Below are positions 25,323 through 32,377 of a DNA stretch of 64,000 bases, in pieces. A model generated the notes under the pieces. That model searched no databases. It had not been told where the DNA came from and saw only the letters and a list, made by a program, of their open reading frames with translations. A program made the position numbers and the translations under genes. The DNA lies in NCBI RefSeq assembly GCF_028368975.1, contig NZ_JAQNDM010000002.1:2676007-2740006 (forward strand), in the 5' to 3' direction. The stretch is from Stigmatella ashevillena. GTDB taxonomy: Bacteria; Myxococcota; Myxococcia; Myxococcales; Myxococcaceae. How positions within the stretch are numbered: the stretch's first letter is position 1; each line of letters opens with the position of its first letter.

Positions 25323-26861
25323 CTACAGATTGTTGCGGCGCTGGAGCTCCGTGTCCCAGGTCTTCCAGAGCGTGGTGTAGTCGCTCAAGCGGTTCTGCTC
25401 ACAGGGACCATAGACCGCGTCGCCTCCGCCCCAGTCCTCCGTGCCTCCACCTGCGGGGCAGGTGAATTGGACGCCCCATTGGAGGATGGCGTCCACCCCG
25501 TTGTCGTCATAGAGCTTCCGGAAGTACTCCTTCATCCGGTTGAAGTCATTCCGGGCGGCGGCGAGCCCCGCTTCCTCAACAATGACGGGCTTGCGTGGAT
25601 TGAACCACTGCTTCGCGCGCCAGATGTCGTCGTCCTCGTCATGTTCGTTGTCGTCGTCGTACTCGTGGACCACCACGTAGTCGATGTTGGGATCCTCGTA
25701 GAGCAACCGCCTGCGCACATCATCGAGGCCCGCCCAGCTCGTGCTGATGAGGCCCGTGGTCACCATGTGGTTCGGGTCCGCCTGCTTCAGCATCTTCGCC
25801 ATGTTCCTGTAGAAGGCCACCTCACTGTCCAGCAGCGCGCTGTTGCTTGCGTTCGACACATTGGTCTCGTTCGCAATGTCCCAGGCGAAGACCCCCGCGT
25901 GGTCCTTGAAGGCGGACGCAATCGCCCAGGCGAAATCCTTGTAGGAGCCCCCCGTGCGCGCATAGCCCTCTTGAATCCACCGGTCATTGAGCATCAAGAG
26001 GCCTTCATAGGCGCGGGTGTAGTAGCTCGCGTCCCCCCACACGACATGTCTGCCGCCCCGGCCCTCCCAACCCCAGACACCCTGATTGTAGTTGTGGGCC
26101 AGCGCCACGGTGACCCGGATGTCGCGCTGGAGGGCAGCGTCCAGGACCCCCTTCAACCGATTGCGAATCTCCCAGGGGTCCCAGGCACTCCCCTGCATGG
26201 CGTCATTGGGAAGGAAGACCCGCACGTGCCGGATGCCCGCGGCCTTGGCCCGGTCCAGGGTGGTCGTCACCTGGGAGGAGGGTTGATAGACGAGCTGGGG
26301 AGTATTGATGCCCACGTGCTTGAAACGCTTGCCATTGAGGTAGAAGTGGCCACCGGAGGCGGAGACGAAGCCCGTCGGCGTGCTGGGCGGGCGCGCGCGA
26401 CAGAACGCGTAGGTGGCCCAGATGGGTGCGCCGTTGTGGTAGATGACGAGGTTGCAGTCGTCTTGGAGGCTGAGGGACGCACCCCCGCGGTTACTGGTCT
26501 GGGAATTCCAGACAGGTGTCGAGCCATTGTAGAGCACGAGGTTTCCGTCTCCCTGCATGGTGAGCCTCGTGGTGGCCCGGCCATTGGTTCCCGTGAACCA
26601 GAGGGCGCTCTGGCGGTCGTAGACGACGACGTTCCCGTCCGACTGGTGACGGAACTCGACGAGGCCATTGCAAGACCAGAGGGATTGCCCGCGAGCCAGA
26701 GACTCGTCGGGAAGCAGGCGCCCACAGACGAGTGGGGCCGCTTGCCGGACTGGGTCAGGCGAAGTGGGGACTGGCGCATCCCCACCGTCACAGGCACAAA
26801 GGCCCAGGAGCAGGGGGAGAAGGGGGAGTGCTCGTGCTAGGATTCGGGAGAGGTCATGCAT
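25323..26861 (-). CDS. Lipoprotein with bulb-type lectin domain and GH5-like hydrolase domain
   Basis: 512 residues from the ATG at 26861; the open frame runs further upstream but without coding character. The signal ends LLLGLCAC, with Cys 24 the best lipidation site. Residues ~45-155 are a bulb-type (monocot mannose-binding) lectin domain with three complete QxDxNxVxY sites: QSDGNVVVY, QGDGNLVLY and QDDCNLVIY. Residues ~165-512 are a GH5/GH-A barrel: GINTPQLVY, HVRVFLPND, general acid Glu 332 in AWDIANET, HEY near 400, and nucleophile Glu 429/430 in VIVEEAG. Mannanase- or cellulase-like action on a bound mannan-type polymer is likely. It is exported and probably surface anchored. Confidence 0.85.
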   Translation of the reverse strand: MHDLSRILARALPLLPLLLGLCACDGGDAPVPTSPDPVRQAAPLVCGRLLPDESLARGQSLWSCNGLVEFRHQSDGNVVVYDRQSALWFTGTNGRATTRLTMQGDGNLVLYNGSTPVWNSQTSNRGGASLSLQDDCNLVIYHNGAPIWATYAFCRARPPSTPTGFVSASGGHFYLNGKRFKHVGINTPQLVYQPSSQVTTTLDRAKAAGIRHVRVFLPNDAMQGSAWDPWEIRNRLKGVLDAALQRDIRVTVALAHNYNQGVWGWEGRGGRHVVWGDASYYTRAYEGLLMLNDRWIQEGYARTGGSYKDFAWAIASAFKDHAGVFAWDIANETNVSNASNSALLDSEVAFYRNMAKMLKQADPNHMVTTGLISTSWAGLDDVRRRLLYEDPNIDYVVVHEYDDDNEHDEDDDIWRAKQWFNPRKPVIVEEAGLAAARNDFNRMKEYFRKLYDDNGVDAILQWGVQFTCPAGGGTEDWGGGDAVYGPCEQNRLSDYTTLWKTWDTELQRRNNL

Positions 26862-27245
26862 GTGGCACCTGCCTGGAGGCTGGACGTTCGAGACGACGGC
26901 CACCATCCACGATGTCGATGGCTTCCTGGCCAGTGACGTCGTCTGGCATACGGAAGCCACTCCCTTCGTGGTCAGTCCCTTTTCTTTGCCTTTTCTCTTC
27001 GGCGGCTTTTGGGATTTCCATGGCCGGACAAGCCTCGGGGATGGCGCTGGTGGAGTCGCTGCACCCTCCTGGACCGTGGGGGCTGGATTTCGTCCCATTC
27101 CCCTGAATATTTTCGGGTCTGCTTGAGGGAGCAGGACGACCCGGCGTAGGCCTCGCCCCCCACACAAGCAGGCAGGGGCTCCACGGGGGGCCCGTGGGAG
27201 GCGAACGGGAGCGTGTGCCCTGACGTGTGTGGCTGGGGAGGGGCA
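26862..27245. other. Intergenic region upstream of the lectin-GH5 gene
   Basis: 384 bases. Frames are open on both strands, but none has a start with a ribosome site, a recognisable domain or typical codon pattern. It should contain the promoter of the minus-strand lipoprotein gene. I see no convincing consensus boxes, repeats or hairpins in it. Confidence 0.4.
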
Positions 27246-27476
27246 CTACCTCGCCCCTGCGTCCAGTGCGTCCAGCACGGCGGGCTTCAGCTCCACCACC
27301 GGCTTGTCCTTGAGGTGTGCCTGGGCCGTTCCCTTGGGCACACCGGCCGTATCGACGTCGATGAGCCCGCTGCCCTCCATGTGGAAGCCGCCGCCACGCT
27401 CGAACATCAGCAACAGGGGCTCGAAGGGCAGGGACACCGAGGTGAGGTGGAGCAGTTGCTGAGGGTGGTGCGTCAT
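27246..27476 (-). CDS. Short hypothetical protein or gene fragment
   Basis: 76 codons with protein-like composition: LTSVSLPFEPLLLMFERGG, then a glycine/aspartate segment, then KPVVELKPAVLDALDAG. The codon third positions are strongly GC, as in real genes here. No ribosome site precedes the start at 27476 and no upstream domain is seen, so it may be the surviving 3' end of a longer gene. No known family is recognised. Confidence 0.35.
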   Translation of the reverse strand: MTHHPQQLLHLTSVSLPFEPLLLMFERGGGFHMEGSGLIDVDTAGVPKGTAQAHLKDKPVVELKPAVLDALDAGAR

Positions 27477-27546
27477 CGGGTGCTGCGCCTGCTGGAGAAT
27501 ATGGTCAAAGGTGCAGGTAAGAAATGCGCCTGAGGTCGTCTTTTTG

Positions 27547-27584
27547 GCAGTCCCTGCGTGGCATGAATGCCCCGTAGGGACTGC
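27547..27584. repeat. 12-bp inverted repeat, hairpin
   Basis: The arms GCAGTCCCTGCG and CGTAGGGACTGC pair over 12 positions (one G-T pair) around a 14-base loop, 29 bases before the start of the nuclease-like gene. A T-run lies before the hairpin rather than after it, so it is not a normal intrinsic terminator for either strand. It may be an operator or the remains of a small palindromic element. Confidence 0.45.
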
Positions 27585-27613
27585 TAAAGCGAATCGTTGG
27601 GAGGAATTATCTG

Positions 27614-29230
27614 ATGAGGCATGAGAATTCTCGGAGTACGGTCATGACATCCGCGCGCGGTGGATGGAGGGGGAGCCTGAGGGTGGTCGCTGCTGCGCTG
27701 ACGCTGTGCTCCGCGATACCCGCTCACGCGCGGTGCCTGGAAGGCACTGTCGTGGATTGCACCGTCAATGGGTGTCCCGGAACGTCCACCTGCGATGACG
27801 GCAGGTTCAGCAAGTGCGAGGCCCCAAACTGTCATGCACCGACGGTTTCAGTGTCGTTCCAGACTTCCGGGCTTGGTTCAGGCCGCGAGGTGTCTGTCTA
27901 TGGCAGCATCTACTCCAACGAGCCTGGCACTGACCCGAAGCCCGTCTACCTGTTCACCAAGGGTCAGCGCCACATTTCCTTCACCGCGACCGGAACGTCG
28001 TCCGCGAGCGTGAATTCCGTCAAGCTCACCGGAACGTTGAAGACCACCTGCGCCGCAAAGCGGGTCAACCAGTACGACTCCGAGCAGCACTACGAGACAA
28101 GCGTCCCGTTGGGCAGCGTGAACGCGCCGCCTCAGTCTCAGTCGTCCCTCTCCACCTCTCTGGTGGTGGACTTCCTCTCCTACTTCGAGGAATACCGCTG
28201 CCCTACGGGCTTCCTGCCATGGAAGCAGGAGGCCTCCCTTTACGCCGAGACCACCGGCAACACCGGGATCAAGGCCTACAGCCAACGCAAGAGTTTCATC
28301 TTCATGCAGAGCTTCAAGGTCGCCACCTACAACGTCCAGAATGCCAAGCTCGAGCTGGGGGGAGATACGGTCAACTCCCTCGCCGTGCACATGAATCATG
28401 AGAATGATGTGGACGCGGTCGTCCTGCAGGAGGCGAACCCCACCACGGTCAGCCGACTGCGCCAGAACACGAATCTTGGACTGCTCAAGACCAGCGTCTA
28501 CGAGGCGGGCAGCAACCTCCAAAACGGATCATCCACCGCTATCTTCAGCAAGTTCCCGGTCATCGCGCATGAGAGCATCCAGCACTCCCGGGCCATCTCC
28601 GGCATGGACCATCGGTGGCATTACGCCACGCTCGATCTCGGGGGATTTCCCCTCAAGCTGGCCAACGTGCACTTCATCTCCGATTCGGTTGCCGAACACC
28701 GCGGCCTCAACGCGCCCGATCACCGCTACAGTAACGCGCAGGACGTCATCGATCGCATGGGCCTGCCGGAAACTGCCGCCATCATCGCGGGAGATTTCAA
28801 CACCCCCGTACACGCGGCGGGCTCGAACTACTCGACCTATAATGCCCAGTTGGCGCCCATCACCTACTCGCCGCTCTACCGGCACTTCTGTGTTGCGAAC
28901 AGCTGTGAGGGATCCCTGAATCCCGAGTCCCGCTACAACATCGACCAGATCTGGGTCACGCTTCGCACCTCTCAAGGACTGCGCGTCGTGGACGGCTACC
29001 TGGCAAGACCCCCTCTCTCGAGGAGCCATCGGACCACACGATGCAGGTCAGCCGCTTGGTCCTGGAGGAGGCCCCGTAGCACGCCGGTTGCCGCCGCCCT
29101 GTTCGTTCTCGAAGAGGGCGCACGGTGGCGGTGCCCAGAAAAGCCCCCCCCGGACACTGCGCGTGGCCCTTCTTCCCTGCCTGACCTCCAGGGAGTCCCC
29201 AACTCCGTGTCCGCGCCCAGAGCTCACTGA
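27614..29230 (+). CDS. Secreted EEP-family nuclease/phosphatase, C-terminus frameshifted
   Basis: The start ATG at 27614 has GGAGG nine bases upstream. A signal peptide ends SAIPAHARC. A short Cys-rich segment (~40-75) and a beta-rich domain (~80-215) precede an endonuclease/exonuclease/phosphatase domain: FKVATYNVQNAK, VVLQEAN, LKLANVHFIS, IIAGDFNTP and YNIDQIWVT are all in place. The final catalytic SDH motif is missing from this frame. It appears one frame over just after position 29010 (EEPSDHTMQVSRLVLEEAP) and would end at 29079. The present frame instead runs into a long Arg/Pro-rich tail to 29230. A one-base indel near 29010-29020, biological or technical, is the simplest explanation. 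The intact protein would be an exported, metal-dependent DNase or sphingomyelinase-like enzyme. Confidence 0.75.
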   Translation: MRHENSRSTVMTSARGGWRGSLRVVAAALTLCSAIPAHARCLEGTVVDCTVNGCPGTSTCDDGRFSKCEAPNCHAPTVSVSFQTSGLGSGREVSVYGSIYSNEPGTDPKPVYLFTKGQRHISFTATGTSSASVNSVKLTGTLKTTCAAKRVNQYDSEQHYETSVPLGSVNAPPQSQSSLSTSLVVDFLSYFEEYRCPTGFLPWKQEASLYAETTGNTGIKAYSQRKSFIFMQSFKVATYNVQNAKLELGGDTVNSLAVHMNHENDVDAVVLQEANPTTVSRLRQNTNLGLLKTSVYEAGSNLQNGSSTAIFSKFPVIAHESIQHSRAISGMDHRWHYATLDLGGFPLKLANVHFISDSVAEHRGLNAPDHRYSNAQDVIDRMGLPETAAIIAGDFNTPVHAAGSNYSTYNAQLAPITYSPLYRHFCVANSCEGSLNPESRYNIDQIWVTLRTSQGLRVVDGYLARPPLSRSHRTTRCRSAAWSWRRPRSTPVAAALFVLEEGARWRCPEKPPPDTARGPSSLPDLQGVPNSVSAPRAH

Positions 29231-29281
29231 TCGAGGGGGCCGGCGCACAAACGGCGGCCCCTTCGGCACGCGCGCGGCCAA

Positions 29282-30292
29282 TTACCGGTCGTAGAAGAGG
29301 AGACTCGGATCGAGGAAGGGACCCGGGCCGGCCAGGGTGCCGAACACGATGGCATCCCAGGTCTGGCGCCAGTCTGTATACCGCGCCACCTGGGAGAGGG
29401 CCCCACGCCCATCCACCGCATACAACTCGCCAAGCCCTTCCATCCGGTCATAGAACAGCAGCCCATTGGAGTTTCTGCCGGAGATCCTGCAGGGGATGAT
29501 CATGTCCCAGCTCTGGCGCCAGCCGGTGTGCTCTGACAACAGGGCGATGCCGCCGTGTCCATCCACTGCGTACAGCTCTCCCTGCCCCGCGCTCCGGTCA
29601 TAGAACACCAACACGGTGCGATTGGCATCACTGGTGAACTCGACGAAGGGGACGATCAGGTTCCAGGTGCGGCGCCAATCGAGGTGACGCACCACCCTTG
29701 AGAGGTGGCCTTGTCCATCCGTGGTATAGAACTCACCTTGGCCTGCGGCCTTGTCGTAGAAGAGGATCGAGGTGAAGGCCCGTTCGGTGCCGGGGGAAAT
29801 GTCCAGGGGTAGGACCGGAACGATCACATTCCACGTGCGGCGCCAACCGGTGAAGCTCGCGACCCGGAAGACGCCCCCCTCACCGTCCATGGCGTGCAGT
29901 TCTCCCGAGCCCGCTTCTCGATCATAGAAGAGCAGAGAGTCTCCCTTACTGACTTCCAAGAAGGTGCCTGGGATGATGATGTCCCAGCCGCGGCGCCAGC
30001 CGGTGTGCCGCTTGAGCAGTTGGAGTTCTCCCTGTGGCCCTGTGGGCAGGTAGAATTCAGCCAGTCCCGCTGAGCGGTCATAGAAGAGCAGGTTCGTGGC
30101 CTCCGTGTGCTCCAGGTAGGCGCCTGGGATGAGCAAGTCCCAGGTGCTCCGCACGTTGCGCTGGGTATACGCGCGCTCAAGCCGTCCCTCCAAGAAAGTA
30201 TAGGCTTCCAGTTCCCCTCTGGAATGGAGGCCAGGGGACTGGCTCTCGGACAGCTCCTGCGTCGATAGCGGCGGCTGCGTCTCGTGCTGCAT
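29282..30292 (-). CDS. Six-repeat, propeller-like protein
   Basis: 336 residues from the ATG at 30292, with GGAGG upstream. After ~25 residues the protein is a run of six units of 50-56 residues. Each unit has a W(D/N)xIxP strand preceded by WR (WRRGWDIIIP, WRRTWNVIVP, WRRTWNLIVP, WRQSWDMIIP, WRQTWDAIV), then (L/I/V)xFYDR/K, then GxGELY-type strands and a GxG turn. The first unit lacks the LFYDR strand and the last residues of the protein are exactly LLFYDR, as expected when the N- and C-terminal strands close one ring. A six-bladed beta-propeller is therefore inferred. There is no signal peptide. Some propellers of this kind bind sugars; no ligand can be named. Confidence 0.7.
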   Translation of the reverse strand: MQHETQPPLSTQELSESQSPGLHSRGELEAYTFLEGRLERAYTQRNVRSTWDLLIPGAYLEHTEATNLLFYDRSAGLAEFYLPTGPQGELQLLKRHTGWRRGWDIIIPGTFLEVSKGDSLLFYDREAGSGELHAMDGEGGVFRVASFTGWRRTWNVIVPVLPLDISPGTERAFTSILFYDKAAGQGEFYTTDGQGHLSRVVRHLDWRRTWNLIVPFVEFTSDANRTVLVFYDRSAGQGELYAVDGHGGIALLSEHTGWRQSWDMIIPCRISGRNSNGLLFYDRMEGLGELYAVDGRGALSQVARYTDWRQTWDAIVFGTLAGPGPFLDPSLLFYDR

Positions 30293-30538
30293 GGTTGCCT
30301 CCAGATAGCGGGCGCGTGGCCCCTGGTAGAAATTGAGGAAAATGTCGGCCGTTGTGAGCAACCTGCTTCCGAGCCCTCGGTCGGAGGGAAGGAGAGAAGC
30401 GAGGCTCACACCACCGTCGGGCCTCTGCTGCCTGGGTGGGCCGCCGCCTGGACAGGCGTGTGAGTCAAACGTCCCGGTGACCTCCATGGAGTATGGCAGG
30501 GTTCCATCCTGGACCGGGCGCTCGACACTCGGGCCTTT

Positions 30539-30826
30539 GAAGCCACGAGGGCGCTGAGTTCTCGAGACGCTCAAGCGGAGGCGGAGCTGGGGCTGGAGGA
30601 GGAGAGCCCGGCGCTGGCTGCGACGGTGGAGTCGACGAAGGAGCGCACGCCGCGATTGGATGGGGCGGGGCTGCTGCGCCGTACTTTCGCGCTGGATGTC
30701 TGAGCCTGCTCTGGGTGTGGAGCCCGCAGGCGGGGACTGGCATACCTGTCGGCCCCCAGTGGGGTGCATGCCATTCTGGAGCACCTGGCATTGCCCTCGC
30801 GGCCTGCTCGGCTGCTGGGTAAGTTG
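30539..30826 (+). pseudogene. IS91-type transposase, C-terminal remnant
   Basis: One frame reads GAGLLRRTFALDV, an in-frame TGA, then ACSGCGARRRGLAYLSAPSG and HAILEHLALPSRPARLL. This is the usual end of IS91-family Y1 transposases (LLRRTF.DV, CxxCG, GG...ILEHLGLP.RP). The upstream part of the transposase, including its catalytic region, is absent, and the TGA interrupts what remains. The remnant runs without a break into DUF932-like sequence, so a deletion has joined the two. Confidence 0.6.
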
Positions 30827-31247
30827 CACGAGCCCATGCGCGTCCGGGGAGATTCCAGCCCCATCAAGAGGTACGTGCTGGGCTACTGCGGCCACGATGG
30901 CACCACGACGATTACGCTCAAGAACGTGGCCACGCGCGTCGTCTGCCAGAACGCCCTGGGCGTCGCCCTCGGCGAGAAGTACAGGGCCGAGTGGCACATC
31001 TTACAGCAAGGCCAAGGTGCGGCTTGAGAAAGCGGTCCGGGCCTTCCGCAAGCTCCTTGAGGGCTACGCGCACTTCGAGGCCCTGGCCAACCAGCTCGCC
31101 ATGACGCCCTTCTCCGAGAAGCAGCTCGGCCACGTCATCAACGTGGTGCTTCCCCTGCCCGAGGACGAGGAGAAGCACCCGCGCCTCGTCAAGGCAAGAG
31201 CCAAGGTTGTGGACACGTTCCCTGGGAGGCCCTCTGCTCCGAGGTGA
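30827..31247 (+). pseudogene. DUF932 (plasmid/phage-like) remnant, frameshifted
   Basis: In the frame continuing from the transposase remnant, YVLGYCGHDGTTTITLK and TRVVCQNALGVALGEKY match the core of the DUF932 family (HDGS..., T..RVVC.NTL..AL). Near 31008 the frame changes, and the rest of the domain continues as AKVRLEKAVRAFRKLLEGY and LANQLAMTPFSEKQLG up to the stop at 31247. The N-terminal third is missing. DUF932 genes ride on plasmids, phages and integrative elements, which fits the position beside a duplicated ssrA end. Non-functional as it stands. Confidence 0.6.
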
Positions 31248-31319
31248 CCAAGCTCCAGGTGCAGCGCCAAGAGCGCGGCCGGTTCGGCCGACTGCCCCTG
31301 GCGGCCTCAGGGAAAAAAG

Positions 31320-31354
31320 AAAACCCCGGCTCGCCAAGTGGCGCCCGGGGTTTT
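31320..31354 (-). terminator. Copy of the ssrA-type intrinsic terminator
   Basis: The arms AAAACCCCGG and CCGGGGTTTT form a 10-bp stem with further pairing inside (CGCC/GGCG). Read on the minus strand it is followed by TTTTCTTTTTT, a classic intrinsic terminator. It sits at the same distance from the duplicated ssrA 3' end (31364-31430) as the real terminator does from the real ssrA gene, so it is part of the duplication. Confidence 0.7.
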
Positions 31355-31363
31355 GCTACATCC

Positions 31364-31430
31364 CTTGCTACAGTCTCCCGGAAAGCTGAGTCCTTTCCGG
31401 AAGATATGGAGTGGAGGCGGCGGGAATCGA
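31364..31430 (-). repeat. Duplicated ssrA 3' end and flank, att-like site (distal copy)
   Basis: 67 bases matching 34002-34068 with three mismatches. The last 18-20 bases are the 3' end of tmRNA (T-arm and acceptor sequence, GGAGGCGGCGGGAATCGA on the plus strand); the rest is the tmRNA 3' flank with CTTGCTACAGTCTCCCGG. Integrative elements that target tRNA or tmRNA genes leave exactly such a duplicate of the gene's 3' end at their far boundary. Weaker similarity continues outward for another ~120 bases past the terminator. Confidence 0.75.
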
Positions 31431-31690
31431 TCTCACAGCCGAGCGGTGCGAAACTCCAGCAAAATGGCCCCCTTACGTCGTAACCGCCCGGAAGGATTCA
31501 GGTTCGTCATCCCGCCGCATCCCCTGTGGTCCCGTCCTATTCCAGCCCATTCCGCAAGCTCCTGCGACATATGTGCAGCATGGCGGCGCCCGTCGCCGTG
31601 GGGCCGTGGTGCTGGTGCGTGCTCATTTCCGGGCGCCCCTTCCTGGCAGGAGCAAAGTTACCAAACCGGAGCAGGCTCAAGGATGGAGGC

Positions 31691-32173
31691 TCAGCTCGCA
31701 AGCTTGCAGAGGGGCTTCAGCTCCGCATCGTAGAACCCCTCGCCCGTGACGTAGATGAGTCCCTTCAATTCCTGAGCGATCCAGGCCTCCATGTTGTCGA
31801 CCATCTCCCAGCATTCTTCGGTCACCTTCTCCGAGTCGAGCTCGAAAACAATGAGCTGCTGGGCGTCTTTCAGCCGCGAAATCAACGCCTCGTGTTTCTT
31901 GGCCAAGCCCGCGCTCTGAAGGGCTTCAATGGCCTCGTCCTGATCATCCTTGAACTCGGCGGCACGGGCCTCGCGATGGAGAAGGACCGGTCGCTTGCGC
32001 GCCTGATACTCGATCTTCAGCTCGGTCCACTGCGCATCGTCTGGCTGCGACGGAGGAGACACGGTGACCTTCGGAGGGTTGCCGAAATAGGCACCCTCCT
32101 CAATGAAGTGAGTAATCTCTCGGGCGCGGAGCGGCTTGTCCGCTTGGCAGAATATGTGAATAAACAGGCTCAT
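31691..32173 (-). CDS. Hypothetical protein, probable immunity partner
   Basis: 160 residues, acidic and helical, with no signal peptide and no known motif. The start at 32173 follows AGGTCCGAGG. If the 184-bp insertion at 32193-32376 is removed, this ATG lies 14 bases after the stop of the toxin-like gene at 32378-33492, an arrangement typical of toxin-immunity pairs. The small, acidic, motif-free protein directly downstream of a basic, variable C-terminal domain is the main argument for an immunity role; no family match is recognised. The MITE now separates it from its former upstream gene and may impair coupled translation. Confidence 0.5.
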   Translation of the reverse strand: MSLFIHIFCQADKPLRAREITHFIEEGAYFGNPPKVTVSPPSQPDDAQWTELKIEYQARKRPVLLHREARAAEFKDDQDEAIEALQSAGLAKKHEALISRLKDAQQLIVFELDSEKVTEECWEMVDNMEAWIAQELKGLIYVTGEGFYDAELKPLCKLAS

Positions 32174-32192
32174 CCTCGGACCTTCTCAATCC

Positions 32193-32376
32193 GTAACCGT
32201 TCACGGGGTACGGCCCACCGCACCACTGCATCTTGTGCTCGAAGGGCAGGCAAGCGCGACAGGCAGGACAAGGTTTGGACGCAAGGCACTCAAATTGGTT
32301 TTTCCTGAATGCGTATGGCATCTAACCGGCTGGAAGAATTGGGCTTTTTGCCCCCCTCCAGCCCGTGAACGGTTAC
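32193..32376. mobile_element. 184-bp MITE, copy A
   Basis: Perfect 15-bp terminal inverted repeats (GTAACCGTTCACGGG / CCCGTGAACGGTTAC) flank 154 internal bases. An 8-bp target duplication CTCAATCC lies directly outside at 32185-32192 and 32377-32384. It encodes no transposase. The GTAA terminus together with an 8-bp duplication is what IS66-family elements show, so an IS66-type enzyme probably mobilises it. It sits between the toxin-like stop codon (inside the target duplication) and the immunity-like start. It appears identical in sequence to copy B in inverted orientation. Confidence 0.9.
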
Positions 32377-32377
32377 C

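Noticed and set aside
26862-27167. N-terminal extension of the lectin-GH5 lipoprotein to 27167
   Set aside because: It would place the lipoprotein signal peptide 100 residues inside the protein; the start at 26861 puts it at the N-terminus.
31364-31430. The distal tmRNA-like sequence as a tRNA or second tmRNA gene
   Set aside because: Only the last ~18 bases match tmRNA; the T-arm is cut off and no 5' partner strand exists, so it cannot fold as a functional RNA.
32235-32321. Short open frames inside the 184-bp MITEs (one with CPACRAC-type cysteines) as a gene
   Set aside because: They are under 45 codons within the element, have no ribosome site and no match to a transposase; treated as chance frames.
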